Shown here in pieces: positions 12,582 to 23,795 of a DNA stretch of 50,360 bases. A model generated the notes under the pieces. It did not search any database. It was not told where the DNA came from and saw only the letters and a list, made by a program, of their open reading frames with translations. The stretch's first letter is position 1. The number at the start of each line of letters is the position of its first letter. The translations under genes and the position numbers were made by a program. The DNA comes from Ichthyophonus hoferi (Eukaryota > Opisthokonta > Ichthyosporea > Ichthyophonida > Ichthyophonidae), in the NCBI GenBank assembly GCA_002751075.1, contig NAOQ01000301.1:1-50360 (forward strand), given 5' to 3'.

Positions 12582-15500
12582 TAAGGTTATTTATGTGCCG
12601 TTCATATTATCACTATGTATTTTACCCTAACTACACTTCACTTCATTGAATTAATATGTTTTTCATGTAGTATAATTTTATCACATGTTTATAGGCAAAC
12701 AATAATTACTCTAACACCCATGTTCTCCACCTCTTTCAACACTAGTGGTGATTTTTCGCTTTAAAATATTTGTAACATTCGTCTATCCAATCAACCCCAC
12801 TAGATATAATATTTAAATGGTTTATAATTTAAGTAATTCAGTAGAAATTTTATTACCTATCAAGATTACCATACTATCCAGCAAACTCTATCAATTAAAT
12901 GGTTTGAGTACATCACTGTGGTGTGGTTGTCTTTATACGCGCATTATTCTATAGTATATTTTACTTTTTGTTACAACTATTATACTCACCGTATATCTAT
13001 TAAAACCCACTTTTGACAGTGATTTATCTACTTACCACTATATATATTATCAGATTATCAGAAGATAATACAGCAGAGAACACAGCTAGAGTCTCAACTG
13101 AAGGAGAATGAAATTGTCAGAGAGGTTTGTGACTATATATACCTTATACCTATATACCTTTGCACTTCTACTAAGACCCTATCTCTCTCTTCCTTTATTA
13201 TTTATTTTTCCCTGTATACCTCTAGTATCCACATCCTTTCTATCTTATTCTTTCACGTTATGAATATTTTTGTTTTGTTTTGTTTGATAGTTAGTATAGT
13301 ATCTCAGAAGATAATTTTTATATTTTGTTATTATGAATTTATTTAAGTAATAATCTCCAACAACCCAATACCTGATGTTTATTAAAAAATTATTATGAAT
13401 TTGCCATATACCAGTTTTTTATTTGTCATATACCAGTTTTTCATTTGTTTGTAAAATGCATTTTATAACCGTTATATTACTGGCTGTAATCTTCACATAT
13501 TATTTCCTAACAATCACATTGATCTGATAAACCCGTACCCCTCACAACTTATTTCTCTTTTCAATCTTTTATAATCTCGTCATGTATTCTCTCTATAACT
13601 CCTAACTAGCCTATGTATTCTCCACACCTACCTACCTCTCCTTCTATACCACGCCTACCTACTATCTCCCTATATACTACCCTGACCCTCCCCCCTCGCC
13701 TCCACTTTTATCATCTTTTTTCCTTCTCTTGCCCCCTCATAGGAGCTAGGTCTACTTGAAGACGATGCCACTGTCTACAAGATGATTGGTCCAGTGCTGG
13801 TCAAGCAGGAATTAACTGGTACAGTACCCTTATTATTATTTTCTTATATTCTCTCGTATTATTTTACACTCTCTTAAATTCTCTTGTGTTTTCTAATATT
13901 TTTTATTCTCTAATATTTTTATTTTTTTGTATTCTCTCACATGAACTATGCGTGCACTTGGCCTATTCATTTTTATATATGTAAGAATGCTTAAAGCAAT
14001 TGTTGAAATTCACTTACTCCACCACCTATGTATACATCAATATTTGCCCATTTCTTTGCACTCTCCATATAAGGGAGGCTAGATTATCCAATTAGATACT
14101 GATAACATAGATGAAATGATGCGCGGGTTATAAAGGAAGGAGATAAATTATCCAATCACAGACATGCATATATTTTATTAAGAAGTAGATAGGTGACATA
14201 GGCCATAACTAGGAAGGTGTATGGGGGACTAGGGGAGTACAAGTTATATGGACGAATTGGTCAATACAGCTTTACCATGATGGGATGCTATTGGCGTGCA
14301 TTTTCTTGTGACTCAATGAAATAAGATCAGTTAGTAGCGGAAGGACAGTGTCTGGTTATGTTTTTTTATTTTTATGTTGGCAATTAGTAAAGTAGGATTA
14401 TTATACTAACAGGATGTGTATATTTATTTCTGCTATGACAGACTCTCAGCAAAACGTGGCCAAGAGAATCGAGTTTATCTCAAAAGAAATGTAAGTTTAT
14501 CTATTATTTATTACTTACTAACCAATTATATCTTAGGATGGTTTTTAATAATTTTATGTGACCAATGATAACATGTATAAATCTATAAATATACCTATAT
14601 ATAACTATAAACCTACCTATAAGCCTAACTATAAGCATACATCACTTAACTTGCTTATATATATATTATACTACAGTCATCTTTTAAAAAAAGAACAAGC
14701 ATCAGTCGAAGGCATGAATAACTACTACCTTAAATACTTTCTCTCTCCCCACTTCCCCCACCCCCCCTATCCCACATATATATTCTTTTCGGCTTAAAGT
14801 AACTATCCCTATTTGTTTAATTATTATTCATCAAGAAGTAATTATTGAGCTCTGACAAGTGCATTCTTTGATATAGGTTTATATATGTATATTATAGGCT
14901 TATGTAGGTGTATATGAGACCCGTCTTATTTCAGAAAGATGAAGGCTGAGATAGGTATAATATAGTATAGTGACATTGATTTGTTTTAGGCACTGTGTAT
15001 GTGTTTGCTGTATGTGTATATGTTTATATGTATAGGTATATGCATATATATATATAATATACAACATCCCTCCACATCCAATTTTAACCCATACCAACGG
15101 ATAGTGAGAGAATGGAGAGTACAATGAGGACCTTGGAAGCAAACCAGGCAGAGAAGAGGGAGCAGGTAATTCATCTCCCTATATCTACTAGGTCATATGC
15201 CAGATACTATATCTTTCTCTTTCAACTTAAATACGTGTATAGATTATATTATTATGTATGATTGTTTTGTTGATTAATATGCCCTTATCTGATTATATGT
15301 AAACCTTTTTTCTACCTTCCGTTGGTTGTAGTGCTATCCTATATATACAGTATCAGCCCAAAAACCTGCAAACCTACATATTCTATTTCTTGTTGACCAT
15401 TTCCTGGTCGTTGTGATTGCAATATATGGTGGATATTATGCATTATACACTTCACTATATCCTCTAAAGTATAAATCCTCTCATATACAAAGATCTTCTT

Positions 15501-15781
15501 CCCTGCTCTTTTGACTATTCCTTATCCTTCCCAACGTAATAAATCTATGCATACTTTATACTCTCTAAAGCTACACGGTCCGTATATATGTTTCACCATA
15601 TATACCATACCACATTTATGCCTTTATTAACACTCAATCAAATATAAATCATTATGTAGTGTCCTTATATAGTTATCCCATAAGACTAGATAGTTAGTCT
15701 TTAATTATTTACTAACAATGCTCTCCCTCCCAACAGCTTATGAGACTACAGCAATCTATGAGAGAAAAGCAGGGAAATTAG
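11766..15781 (+). CDS. PFDN6: Prefoldin subunit 6
   Basis: Beta-type subunit of the hexameric prefoldin chaperone, which in the cytosol captures nascent actin and tubulin and delivers them to the CCT/TRiC chaperonin. Six exons splice in frame: 11766-11823, 13054-13124, 13743-13818, 14442-14490, 15105-15165 and 15737-15781 (stop TAG), giving 119 residues; human PFDN6 is about 129. The N-terminal helix (MAAEKQLEALSSELRQYQT) and KENEIVREELGLLEDD lead into the diagnostic beta-hairpin block TVYKMIGPVLVKQEL, nearly identical to the human VFKLLGPVLVKQEL. A C-terminal coiled-coil helix follows, ending LMRLQQSMREKQGN. The start ATG sits in a context (ATAATGGC) with the expected family N-terminus. AATAAA at 15977 lies about 200 bases after the stop. 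The identification is close to certain. Confidence 0.97.
12546..12580. repeat. (TA)n microsatellite in PFDN6 intron 1
   Basis: Alternating TA run of about 35 bases. Confidence 0.9.
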
Positions 15782-15976
15782 ACTGATACCTTTTACAAAT
15801 ATTAAATGCCATTATCACAGTGTAATATATATTAGCATCAGGACTTCTCTGTTGTGTTTTGACTGATATATAGATATATTTCTGTTGATCGTGGGTATTT
15901 CTTGATATTGTCGATTGACGTCATACGGGACATTAGGCAATGTTCATGTTGGTCTGGTGTATAGAAGGTAAAGTGT

Positions 15977-15982
15977 AATAAA
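15977..15982 (+). terminator. Probable PFDN6 polyadenylation signal
   Basis: AATAAA, 196 bases after the PFDN6 stop codon. A second AATAAA occurs near 16059. Either could define the 3' end. Confidence 0.5.
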
Positions 15983-17325
15983 AGGCCGTGACTAACAGGA
16001 GGCTCTGAAAACTAATGAGCATGTTCAGTATGAAAATTGATATATACACAAGTATTTACAATAAACAAATGGTGCATATGTATTATTTATAGTTTTCAAT
16101 TATTTGAAACAATAGACAGCTGTATGATACTACATACTACATAGAATCACCCAACATACTACATAGAATCACACATGTTGTATTCTTCTAACCTTGCAAA
16201 AAAGAATAGTTACCAAAAATATGTATTTCCCCTTTGATCTGTCAGGCAATTGGAACGACAAAGGAACAAACACAAATACCCCCGCACTTTAATCTGATGA
16301 CTTCCATTTTTTAAGAAAAAGATTACAAGAGTAATTAATTGTTCCTGCTACTTCCGGGAATTGTTTTATTTATATTATCCTGCAATAAAACCTATTATAA
16401 CAATATTTTGAACTTTCCAGAAAAAATTGCTTGAAATGCAGTCATTAACAATAAATAACATGTTGTGGTCCCTTGGGTTTCCTGCAATTCATCTATCCCA
16501 CCCATACGTTACATTATTTACATGGGCACCTTACGGCGGTAAAATATTGCGATGTGCCATCTTTATTTCTTCCCTGCGTAGAAATATTAACGGGAATTGC
16601 CATATTATACAATAATTTATAATGATTGGTCAAAAAAACGTTAAAAAGGTCTTCCTCTGAACTACCTACTCTTAAGATTAAAATATAAAACTAAGTATTA
16701 TTATTTTGGCAATGCAAATAATTGAAGCTTAATTTAGCAATTAAAAAATTAAAATGTATGTAAAACATGAACAAACGTAGGGTAAATTCCTATCGTTCGC
16801 TGTCTGTTTGACAGTTTATCTAACGTGACACTTAGCACCCTCCTGTCTATATAAACGTCACAGGTAAGTAACTCTGGCCCGTATGACTTTGTAAATGGCT
16901 GAATTTCTACGGTGCGACCATAGCCAAACAGTAATGTTAGCGTTGATTGTGGGTTTATTTTAAAATATATTCGAAGTAAATTAAATGTGTTGCACATGAT
17001 TGAGCAATTATTGCGTCAGATCTTGTGGCAACCCAATTATTGTGTCGGATCTTGTTATGAGCCACTTGACACTTTGAGCCACACGTCAACACACCAGAAT
17101 ATTGTAATGTTAGTAATAATAGCAATAATAACAATAGTAATAATAATAATAATAACATTATTCGAGTCCCTTTATTTATGTATTGTATATGTTGGAGACG
17201 GCGAGAATAATCCCAAAACAATTGAAATAAATTATAAATAACCCATTAACTATATCCATTTCCAAAATATTGTGTAGAATATATATATTTATTACTACTT
17301 TCAGTATAATTTATGTTTCATAACC
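15983..17325. other. Intergenic PFDN6-MRPS34
   Basis: No gene assigned. A 20-base direct repeat (ACTACATAGAATCAC type) sits at about 16130-16172. A minus-strand open frame at 16749-16997 (82 codons, containing LLFGYGRTVEIQPFTKSYGP) lies in GC-richer DNA and looks somewhat protein-like, but has no recognised similarity or supporting splice structure. Confidence 0.4.
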
Positions 17326-19693
17326 ATGACAACTAAGTCAACACCTGTATATTTGGTAGCCAATGTATTAAATTCACACATATTCCAACGTTATACCAAA
17401 GCTCCAGGTCTGAGAATAACTGGCTACAAGTAAGTGTAAATGAGATTATGACCTATAATTTACTTATTTATTTGTTTTAATATGCTTTAAAATCCAACAC
17501 ACTTAGACTGAGCCGATTTAAAATTTAACTACAATGATACATTCATATATTCATAAATCACGAAGTATGCTCAGTGCCCAGAACCAGTCCAAGACCAGGT
17601 TATATGCTTTATTAAAGTTGGTATTAGCTAATAGGTGTCCATTAGGGATCGTTTATTGCAGCATAGAGGTTGTTCAATATATAGCTAGGTTCAATATATA
17701 CTAGAACAATCAATATGTGACAGAGGGTTATTAATATCTTACTTGGTAACTAATTAATTAAGTATGACAATGGTTATTTTATTATCTCTTAAATATGTTG
17801 TATATGGCCTATCTTCTGGATTGTATTGCTCCGTCTATTTATATTGTCCACCCTGTATTGGCATAATATAGTGAGTGATTATAATTGCGTACATACGTAC
17901 ATACGTACATACATACATACATATATAGATACATACATACATACATACATACATACATACATACATACATGCATACATACATACATACATACAGATATAT
18001 ATTCATAGTCTAATTAATGCCTTATACTGACCATAATATTTATATAGGTTATTAGATCTAGTAGGAGATCGGATGGATTTGGGAGTAGGGTCTAGGTTTA
18101 CACGGTCTATATGGGACCACTGGGGGGATAATTGTTATTATACCCTGACGAAAGTTGTGCCATATAATGTATGTTACAATTTGTTATGGTATAATAGGTT
18201 AACTTGAGTTAAGTTAGGTATGTTAGGCTGCATTGTGCTATGATACGTTATGCTATGCTATGCTATGCTATGCTATGCTATGCTGGATTATGTTACGTTA
18301 GGTTATGTTGTGTTATGTTATATTATATTGTAATATAATGTAGCGTATATTGCTCACAATATGACGAATTACAATACAATATACAATAACATGTTAGATG
18401 ACACACTATAGTACAATCACATACATTATAATGCAATACAATGTAATATAATATAATAACATATTATATCACAAATTATAATACAATCTAATAAAATCTA
18501 GGGTAATGCAATATGACATAATATGATAAATACTCATCACTCAACACCAATTAAGATTATAGAGGTATATATGTATACCATTATATAACTATATATATTT
18601 AATGACATATGACTTCCCAGAGCCTTAAAGGGGGGGTGGCCTATGGCATCAAAACATGGAGAGGTAGGATATATTAGTACACTATTGTTTATTTCTTTTT
18701 TCGTTTTCTTCCTCTTTTTTCTTATGTGCTATAGGATACAATATGATATAGTAGGCTATAATATTATATAATCGGATATAGAATTATATGATATAATATG
18801 ACATGCCATGATATAGTCTCATAATATTAGATGATGTAATATGACATAAATTATATGCAATGAAACATTCGTTAAATAACCCGTCTCTATACTCTATAGG
18901 CATCTCTGCCAAACAGGAATCAAAAATTGGTTGTATACTTAAAAGACAGTGGAGGGTAAGAGAAGTTTACTTACAATGTTTGCCCCATATATGTTATGTT
19001 TGTGCGNNNNNNNNNNNNNNNNNNNNNNNNNNNNNNNNNNNNNNNNNNNNNNNNNNNNNNNNNNNNNNNNNNNNNNNNNNNNNNNNNNNNNNNNNNNNNN
19101 NNNNNNNNNNNNNNNNNNNNNNNNNNNNNNNNNNNNNNNNNNNNNNNNNNNNNNNNNNNNNNNNNNNNNNNNNNNNNNNNNNNNNNNNNNNNNNNNNNNN
19201 NNNNNNNNNNNNNNNNNNNNNNNNNNNNNNNNNNNNNNNNNNNNNNNNNNNNNNNNNNNNNNNNNNNNNNNNNNNNNNNNNNNNNNNNNNNNNNNNNNNN
19301 NNNNNNNNNNNNNNNNNNNNNNNNNNNNNNNNNNNNNNNNNNNNNNNNNNNNNNNNNNNNNNNNNNNNNNNNNNNNNNNNNNNNNNNNNNNNNNNNNNNN
19401 NNNNNNNNNNNNNNNNNNNNNNNNNNNNNNNNNNNNNNNNNNNNNNNNNNNNNNNNNNNNNNNNNNNNNNNNNNNNNNNNNNNNNNNNNNNNNNNNNNNN
19501 NNNNNNNNNNNNNNNNNNNNNNNNNNNNNNNNNNNNNNNNNNNNNNNNNNNNNNNNNNNNNNNNNNNNNNNNNNNNNNNNNNNNNNNNNNNNNNNNNNNN
19601 NNNNNNNNNNNNNNNNNNNNNNNNNNNNNNNNNNNNNNNNNNNNNNNNNNNNNNNNNNNNNNNNNNNNNNNNNNNNNNNNNNNNNNNNNNNNN

Positions 19694-19741
<48 letters not shown>

Positions 19742-20050
19742 TACTATTACTATTACTATTACTATTACTATTACTATTATATCCAAATCTATCCAGTTCC
19801 CCTTATATGCCATCTCTTCTTCTCTCTTCTTAATATAATCCACCAGTACTTGACTTTTATGACTTAATTATCTCTATACATAATACAAGATGCAGACTAT
19901 AACTATCTAATACTATGATTCTGTTGGATTACATAGGAGCTACGAGACCTGCCCTTAGTGTACCCACTACCACTCAAGCCAGAATTTCATGAAAGACTAG
20001 TACATTCACAGCACCAGAAGAAAATAGAAGCTAAAATAGAAGCTAAATAA
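17326..20050 (+). CDS. MRPS34: Mitochondrial ribosomal protein S34 (mS34)
   Basis: Component of the small subunit of the mitochondrial ribosome. Five exons join in frame: 17326-17429, 18058-18178, 18621-18663, 18900-18955 and 19937-20050 (stop TAA), 145 residues. The diagnosis rests on three ordered blocks matching human mS34. FTRSIWDHWGDNCYYTLTKV matches human [35 protein letters not shown] followed by a helix ending LKRQWR matches the human HGKAWGILTFKGK...YHDWR. The final exon's DLPLVYPLPLKPEFHERLV matches human SVPYPPLLRAMII. Human mS34 is about 218 residues, so this version is short at both ends. The 687-N gap (19007-19693) lies in the last intron, where an extra exon of length divisible by three could be hidden, although exons 4 and 5 already join in phase 0. 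There is no obvious N-terminal targeting peptide. Confidence 0.85.
17889..17998. repeat. (ATAC)n microsatellite in MRPS34 intron 1
   Basis: Tetranucleotide repeat of about 110 bases, mostly CATA units with short interruptions. Confidence 0.95.
18249..18284. repeat. (ATGCT)n pentanucleotide repeat
   Basis: About seven uninterrupted pentamers in MRPS34 intron 2, flanked by degenerate ATGTT units. Confidence 0.9.
19007..19693. other. Assembly gap, 687 N
   Basis: Run of N inside the last MRPS34 intron. Its right edge abuts a triplet/hexamer (TAT)n/(TACTAT)n repeat, which probably broke the assembly. Confidence 0.99.
19694..19779. repeat. (TAT)n / (TACTAT)n repeat at gap edge
   Basis: TAT triplets give way to TACTAT hexamers. 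The same hexamer flanks the second assembly gap at 30887. Confidence 0.95.
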
Positions 20051-20280
20051 TTTTTTAATATATGTTCTGCTATTACTCATATGAGGTATATTCTAATATA
20101 ATAATAATAATAATATAAGAGTATACTAATATAATTAATTATATGATAATATAATGATACATTGAAAACTGGAAATTGAGTTAATGGAGTTTCTTTAAAA
20201 TGAAAAAATATATCCTATCCCAACACCACAAGCATCTTTTTTTGCTTGTATAGAGTACCAACTATAGCTGCATATAAAAC

Positions 20281-20460
20281 ATGGAGAAAATCTCTACAGC
20301 TATAATTATTTAATTTATTAATGATAGGTTTTGAAGTATTCTATATATAAACTGCTACACTTAAAAATATAAAACAGTTTTGTTTGAGCCAGATTGGGGA
20401 CTTTTAATTTTGTAGTAATACTGAATAAAAGCTCTTTAGTTTTTATCCCAAATTCTCTGT
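20281..20460 (+). repeat. Dispersed repeat, copy 1 of 2
   Basis: About 180 bases align by eye to 37441-37620 in the same orientation, with only one- or two-base length differences and roughly 65-72% identity. The best-conserved parts are AAGTATTCYATATATAA, CTGTTTGAG/TTGTTTGAG, TGGGGAC and TATCCYAAATTCTCTG. There is no coding potential or clear terminal repeat, so it may be a SINE- or MITE-like relic. Confidence 0.65.
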
Positions 20461-21076
20461 TTGGAATAGTTGGCGGTTACCTTAAACACGAGTGAGATGA
20501 TTATTATACTGGCTGAAAGTGACAGTTTGTGGTCACTAAAGACGTATTTTCACAGACAAAAGAACCACACTTAATGAAATATATTTGGGTAAAAGGACCA
20601 ATCTTTCTATCTTTATAAAATTTTAAAAAGATAATGTGTTCATTAATCAGTCATAAAAAAGGTAACTTAAATAAAAGATGATCCTGGTAAGTTGACATAC
20701 ATATTATAACTTTTAATGAAAATGATGTTAGGTGCAATATAACGGAGGAAATATCTTACAGGAAAAGCAAGGCAAAAAAGGCCATATAAAAAAGGGAATA
20801 TACTTCAATTCTCTGCATAAACGTAATACTACATTTGAATTGACTTATTCCTCTTTAATGTAAGGCATTAAGAAATTAAAGGTTAAATAATCAGGTTTAT
20901 AGCTTTTTTTAAGGTAGGCCAGAATGGTATATATTGATGCAAATTGGGTTTCCAGTCTTCAGTCTACTTATTATAGTTTACCAAAAAAACCTTTTAATTG
21001 CGATAACACTATATTTACTGTTTCGGTATTCTATAGTATAATAAATAAGGTTTTAATCTGTGATGGTCTATGCCGA

Positions 21077-21790
21077 TTATTCTTGGAAATTAAAAAACAT
21101 GTGTAGATTCTCGTCTTTACTGATCTCACTTGACTCTATACCATTAGCCTCTGGACTGATGGAGATGTTGTTTTCTTCAGAGAGTTGCCTTGATGGGTGT
21201 TGGTTGTTGCTTGAGTCTGGGGAAAACCGGGCGTTAAGTTTTTTTTTCTTTTTGGTAAATAAAGATTCCAATTGATTAGTTGTTGATAAAAATGGTTTTC
21301 TTTTGTGCCTAACTGTCGTCTGACAAGATAGGTCATTACAGATGTTTTTGATTAAGAATTTGCTTTCCATATTTAGATTGATAGAAAGAGCTCTTTTCTA
21401 AGTTACAAACGTTCCCTTCAGCGCTTGGTATGGTCTTCAAATATTGCAAGTCTATAGCTTCTTGAACATTGAAAGAGTAGCACAGCCACCCGTTCTTATT
21501 GGGTAAATTAGTGTTGATTAAAAGAGAAGTAGTGTTGGGATTAGTGAATACAATGCTAGATTTGAAGTGAACATGATCTGAGTGTATTGTGCTTGTCTTG
21601 TGATATTAACTGTCTTTAGATGTAATGCATCCTGGGCTATATTAGTCAATAAGAAAATAGTTGTGCAATCTCTTGGGAAGCTCACTAAAAGTAAACCTTT
21701 TATTTTTAATATAATGGAATATTTTGTAATGAAGAAGTCTAGGCTGGCCTTGTAAATTATCATTCACACTATGATTAAACCAGTTAAATA
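21077..21790 (-). pseudogene. Broken intronless coding remnant, unknown family
   Basis: Reading the minus strand from about 21790 down to 21077 gives successive protein-like blocks spread over more than one frame: LLHYKIFHYIKNKRFTFSEL and PKRLHNYFLI; then TNIAQDALHLKTVNIT; then NPNTTSLLINTNLPNKNGWL and CYSFNVQEAIDLQYLKTIPS; then a Ser/Asn/Lys-rich tail of 97 codons that ends at a stop at 21077. Composition is hydrophilic and gene-like and no introns separate the blocks, so this looks like a decayed retrocopy or the coding part of a mobile element, with about three breaks. I do not recognise the family. The tail alone could be read as an open frame, but the context argues against a live gene. 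Confidence 0.45.
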
Positions 21791-23055
21791 AATGCTAGTA
21801 CAGCTAACACCTTCTATACTTTATAAGAGTTCTAATAAAGCTTAGCATTTAGCTTTGTTACCTACAATATAAAAAATAATTAAGCATAATCAACTCTTGT
21901 TGGCTAGGGTCTGAGTTTTAAGTGGTATCAATTGTTTACAAAGTGTTAATGCATTATTTGAGAGTTACATAATCATTTAGAATTACTGATAAAATAATCC
22001 AATTCTATTTAAAGTCAGTCTACGTACGTGTAGTGAAAATACATAATAGTATATAATATTATTGTATATGCTTATTTATGTAAAATTTATGGGAATACAG
22101 AAATTCTGCCTTTAAGGAAAGTGCTTTTGACTATATATTAATTGGTGTGGTATTGCAGTGCATGATGGTAATTGATATAGATTTTATAAATATCGTGATA
22201 GTAATGTATTAATGATTCAGTATGTGATCGCCAATATTTGCAATTGTAGCTTCTCTCTCATTTTTGTTCACTCATAACTATCACAAACTAAACTTTGAGT
22301 TTCTATTTAAGCTTTATTTCTGACAACTTTGAAATCTGAATGCAACTTAAGTCTAGTGAAACATATTATCCAGTAGAACCTCAACATGGCTGTTCTGTAA
22401 CGTGTTTTTACACACAAGTTGTGTAATATATAACCAAAGGATCATTCAGGAGCCTACATATCACGTATGCATCATCAATTCCTATATGTGTGATTCAAAA
22501 CCAATAACAAACACCATTTCAAAACCAGAGTAAATTTACACTTTGAACTGTACTAAACATATAGTCCTATTTAAATACAATTAACGATTAACGACCTCAT
22601 TGAATTGATTAATTATTATTGAATAATATATAAGCCTTAATTACCAATTGAAACCTTATTTTAAAATACTCAGCATATACAGGTTCTATGCTATATAAAT
22701 TAAGTATTTGCGTAAGACATTCTGAAGTTTTTCAGCTAAACACGTGTAGAGGTTAAAATACTTCTATAGATAACATCTGTTGTTGTACAAAAATTAGCAC
22801 GTCAAAATACGACTCAAATATATTACACCGTTCCAAAAGGTTGTTTATTGTTAATTATATAATTATAAAAGAAATATTAAATAGAGCTAAGATAGTGGCA
22901 GTTTTGTTTTAATTGAGAACATGAAAATTAACAAATAATAGCATTTTCTAATGGTGATTATTGCTATGCCACTTTCGATTTTTATCAAAATTATGTCATA
23001 ACTAGATTATACTTTATAATAATGGTTTTTTATCTTGATTTGTAGTAAATTTTAC

Positions 23056-23070
23056 TTTTCCCCGCCAAAA
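23056..23070. promoter_or_regulatory. E2F-like motif upstream of BRCA1 (distal)
   Basis: TTTTCCCCGCCAAAA, read in reverse TTTTGGCGGGGAAAA, is one base from the classical E2F site TTTGGCGGGAAA. It lies about 730 bases before the BRCA1 ATG. Confidence 0.35.
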
Positions 23071-23390
23071 TTCTGTTAAAATAAAATTGAACCAATACGT
23101 TTGGAATATTGTTTTTCTATTTTCAAAATATGCACTGCTTCAAGCAAGTAACCCGATCGATTGGTGAATGTTTTACGATTAATAAGCTTACATCCCAAAA
23201 TTGGCAGATTTGATTAATAAGCACATTTTTACAACAAGGGCCCAATTTAATAGATGATTAATTACAAATAATTTTTAAATATATATATATATAAAATCTA
23301 AATTATATAACACATAAATAATTCGATATTTAATACCCAATTACTATCTTTACTATATTTAGCCACGAATCCAATGGTGAGATCTTCTTT

Positions 23391-23403
23391 TTAGGCGGGA
23401 ATA
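23391..23403. promoter_or_regulatory. E2F-like motif upstream of BRCA1 (proximal)
   Basis: TTAGGCGGGAATA contains the GGCGGGAA core and lies about 400 bases before the BRCA1 ATG, 20 bases after a CCAAT box (ATCCAATGG). Such GC-rich words are rare in this AT-rich stretch. Confidence 0.4.
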
Positions 23404-23795
23404 TTGTTTGCAATTCCCACAACAACGGTTCAGGCTATTATGACGCATTCATACTAGCATTATTGTTTACTATATAGATATATGTTTATTATTGTAGTGC
23501 TTTATATATAAATACCCAGCCAATGCTTTGTTTACTTTCTTATTACTATTGAAGGGTAATTTCATACGTTTATGTGCAGCATTTTTTCTGGATACGCCAT
23601 GAAAGATATAAAGTAAATATTAATCACGGCTTTGGCAGAAAAATAAATATATCGCACTTAGTAGTTGTTTATTTAATATACAATATTATCATTAACATCA
23701 TATGTATTCAACAGTGCCAATTTATTTTTTTATATTAATTATACATTTCTTAAGAAAGTAGTTGAGTTGCAATATCACATGTTCTGTCACAAACG

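Larger units (their letters stand above)
20051..23795. other. Intergenic MRPS34-BRCA1
   Basis: No intact gene seen. It contains a dispersed repeat copy (20281-20460), a broken coding remnant (21077-21790, minus) and two E2F-like motifs upstream of BRCA1. From 21800 to 23040 I see only AT-rich sequence. Confidence 0.5.

Noticed and set aside
16749-16997. 82-codon minus-strand frame with fairly protein-like composition
   Set aside because: No recognised similarity, no splice partners and no promoter or poly(A) context. Kept only as a remark in the intergenic entry.
18860-19867. Long open frames spanning about 19000-19850 on both strands
   Set aside because: They run through the 687-N gap and (TAT)n repeat. 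Only 18900-18955 is coding, as MRPS34 exon 4.
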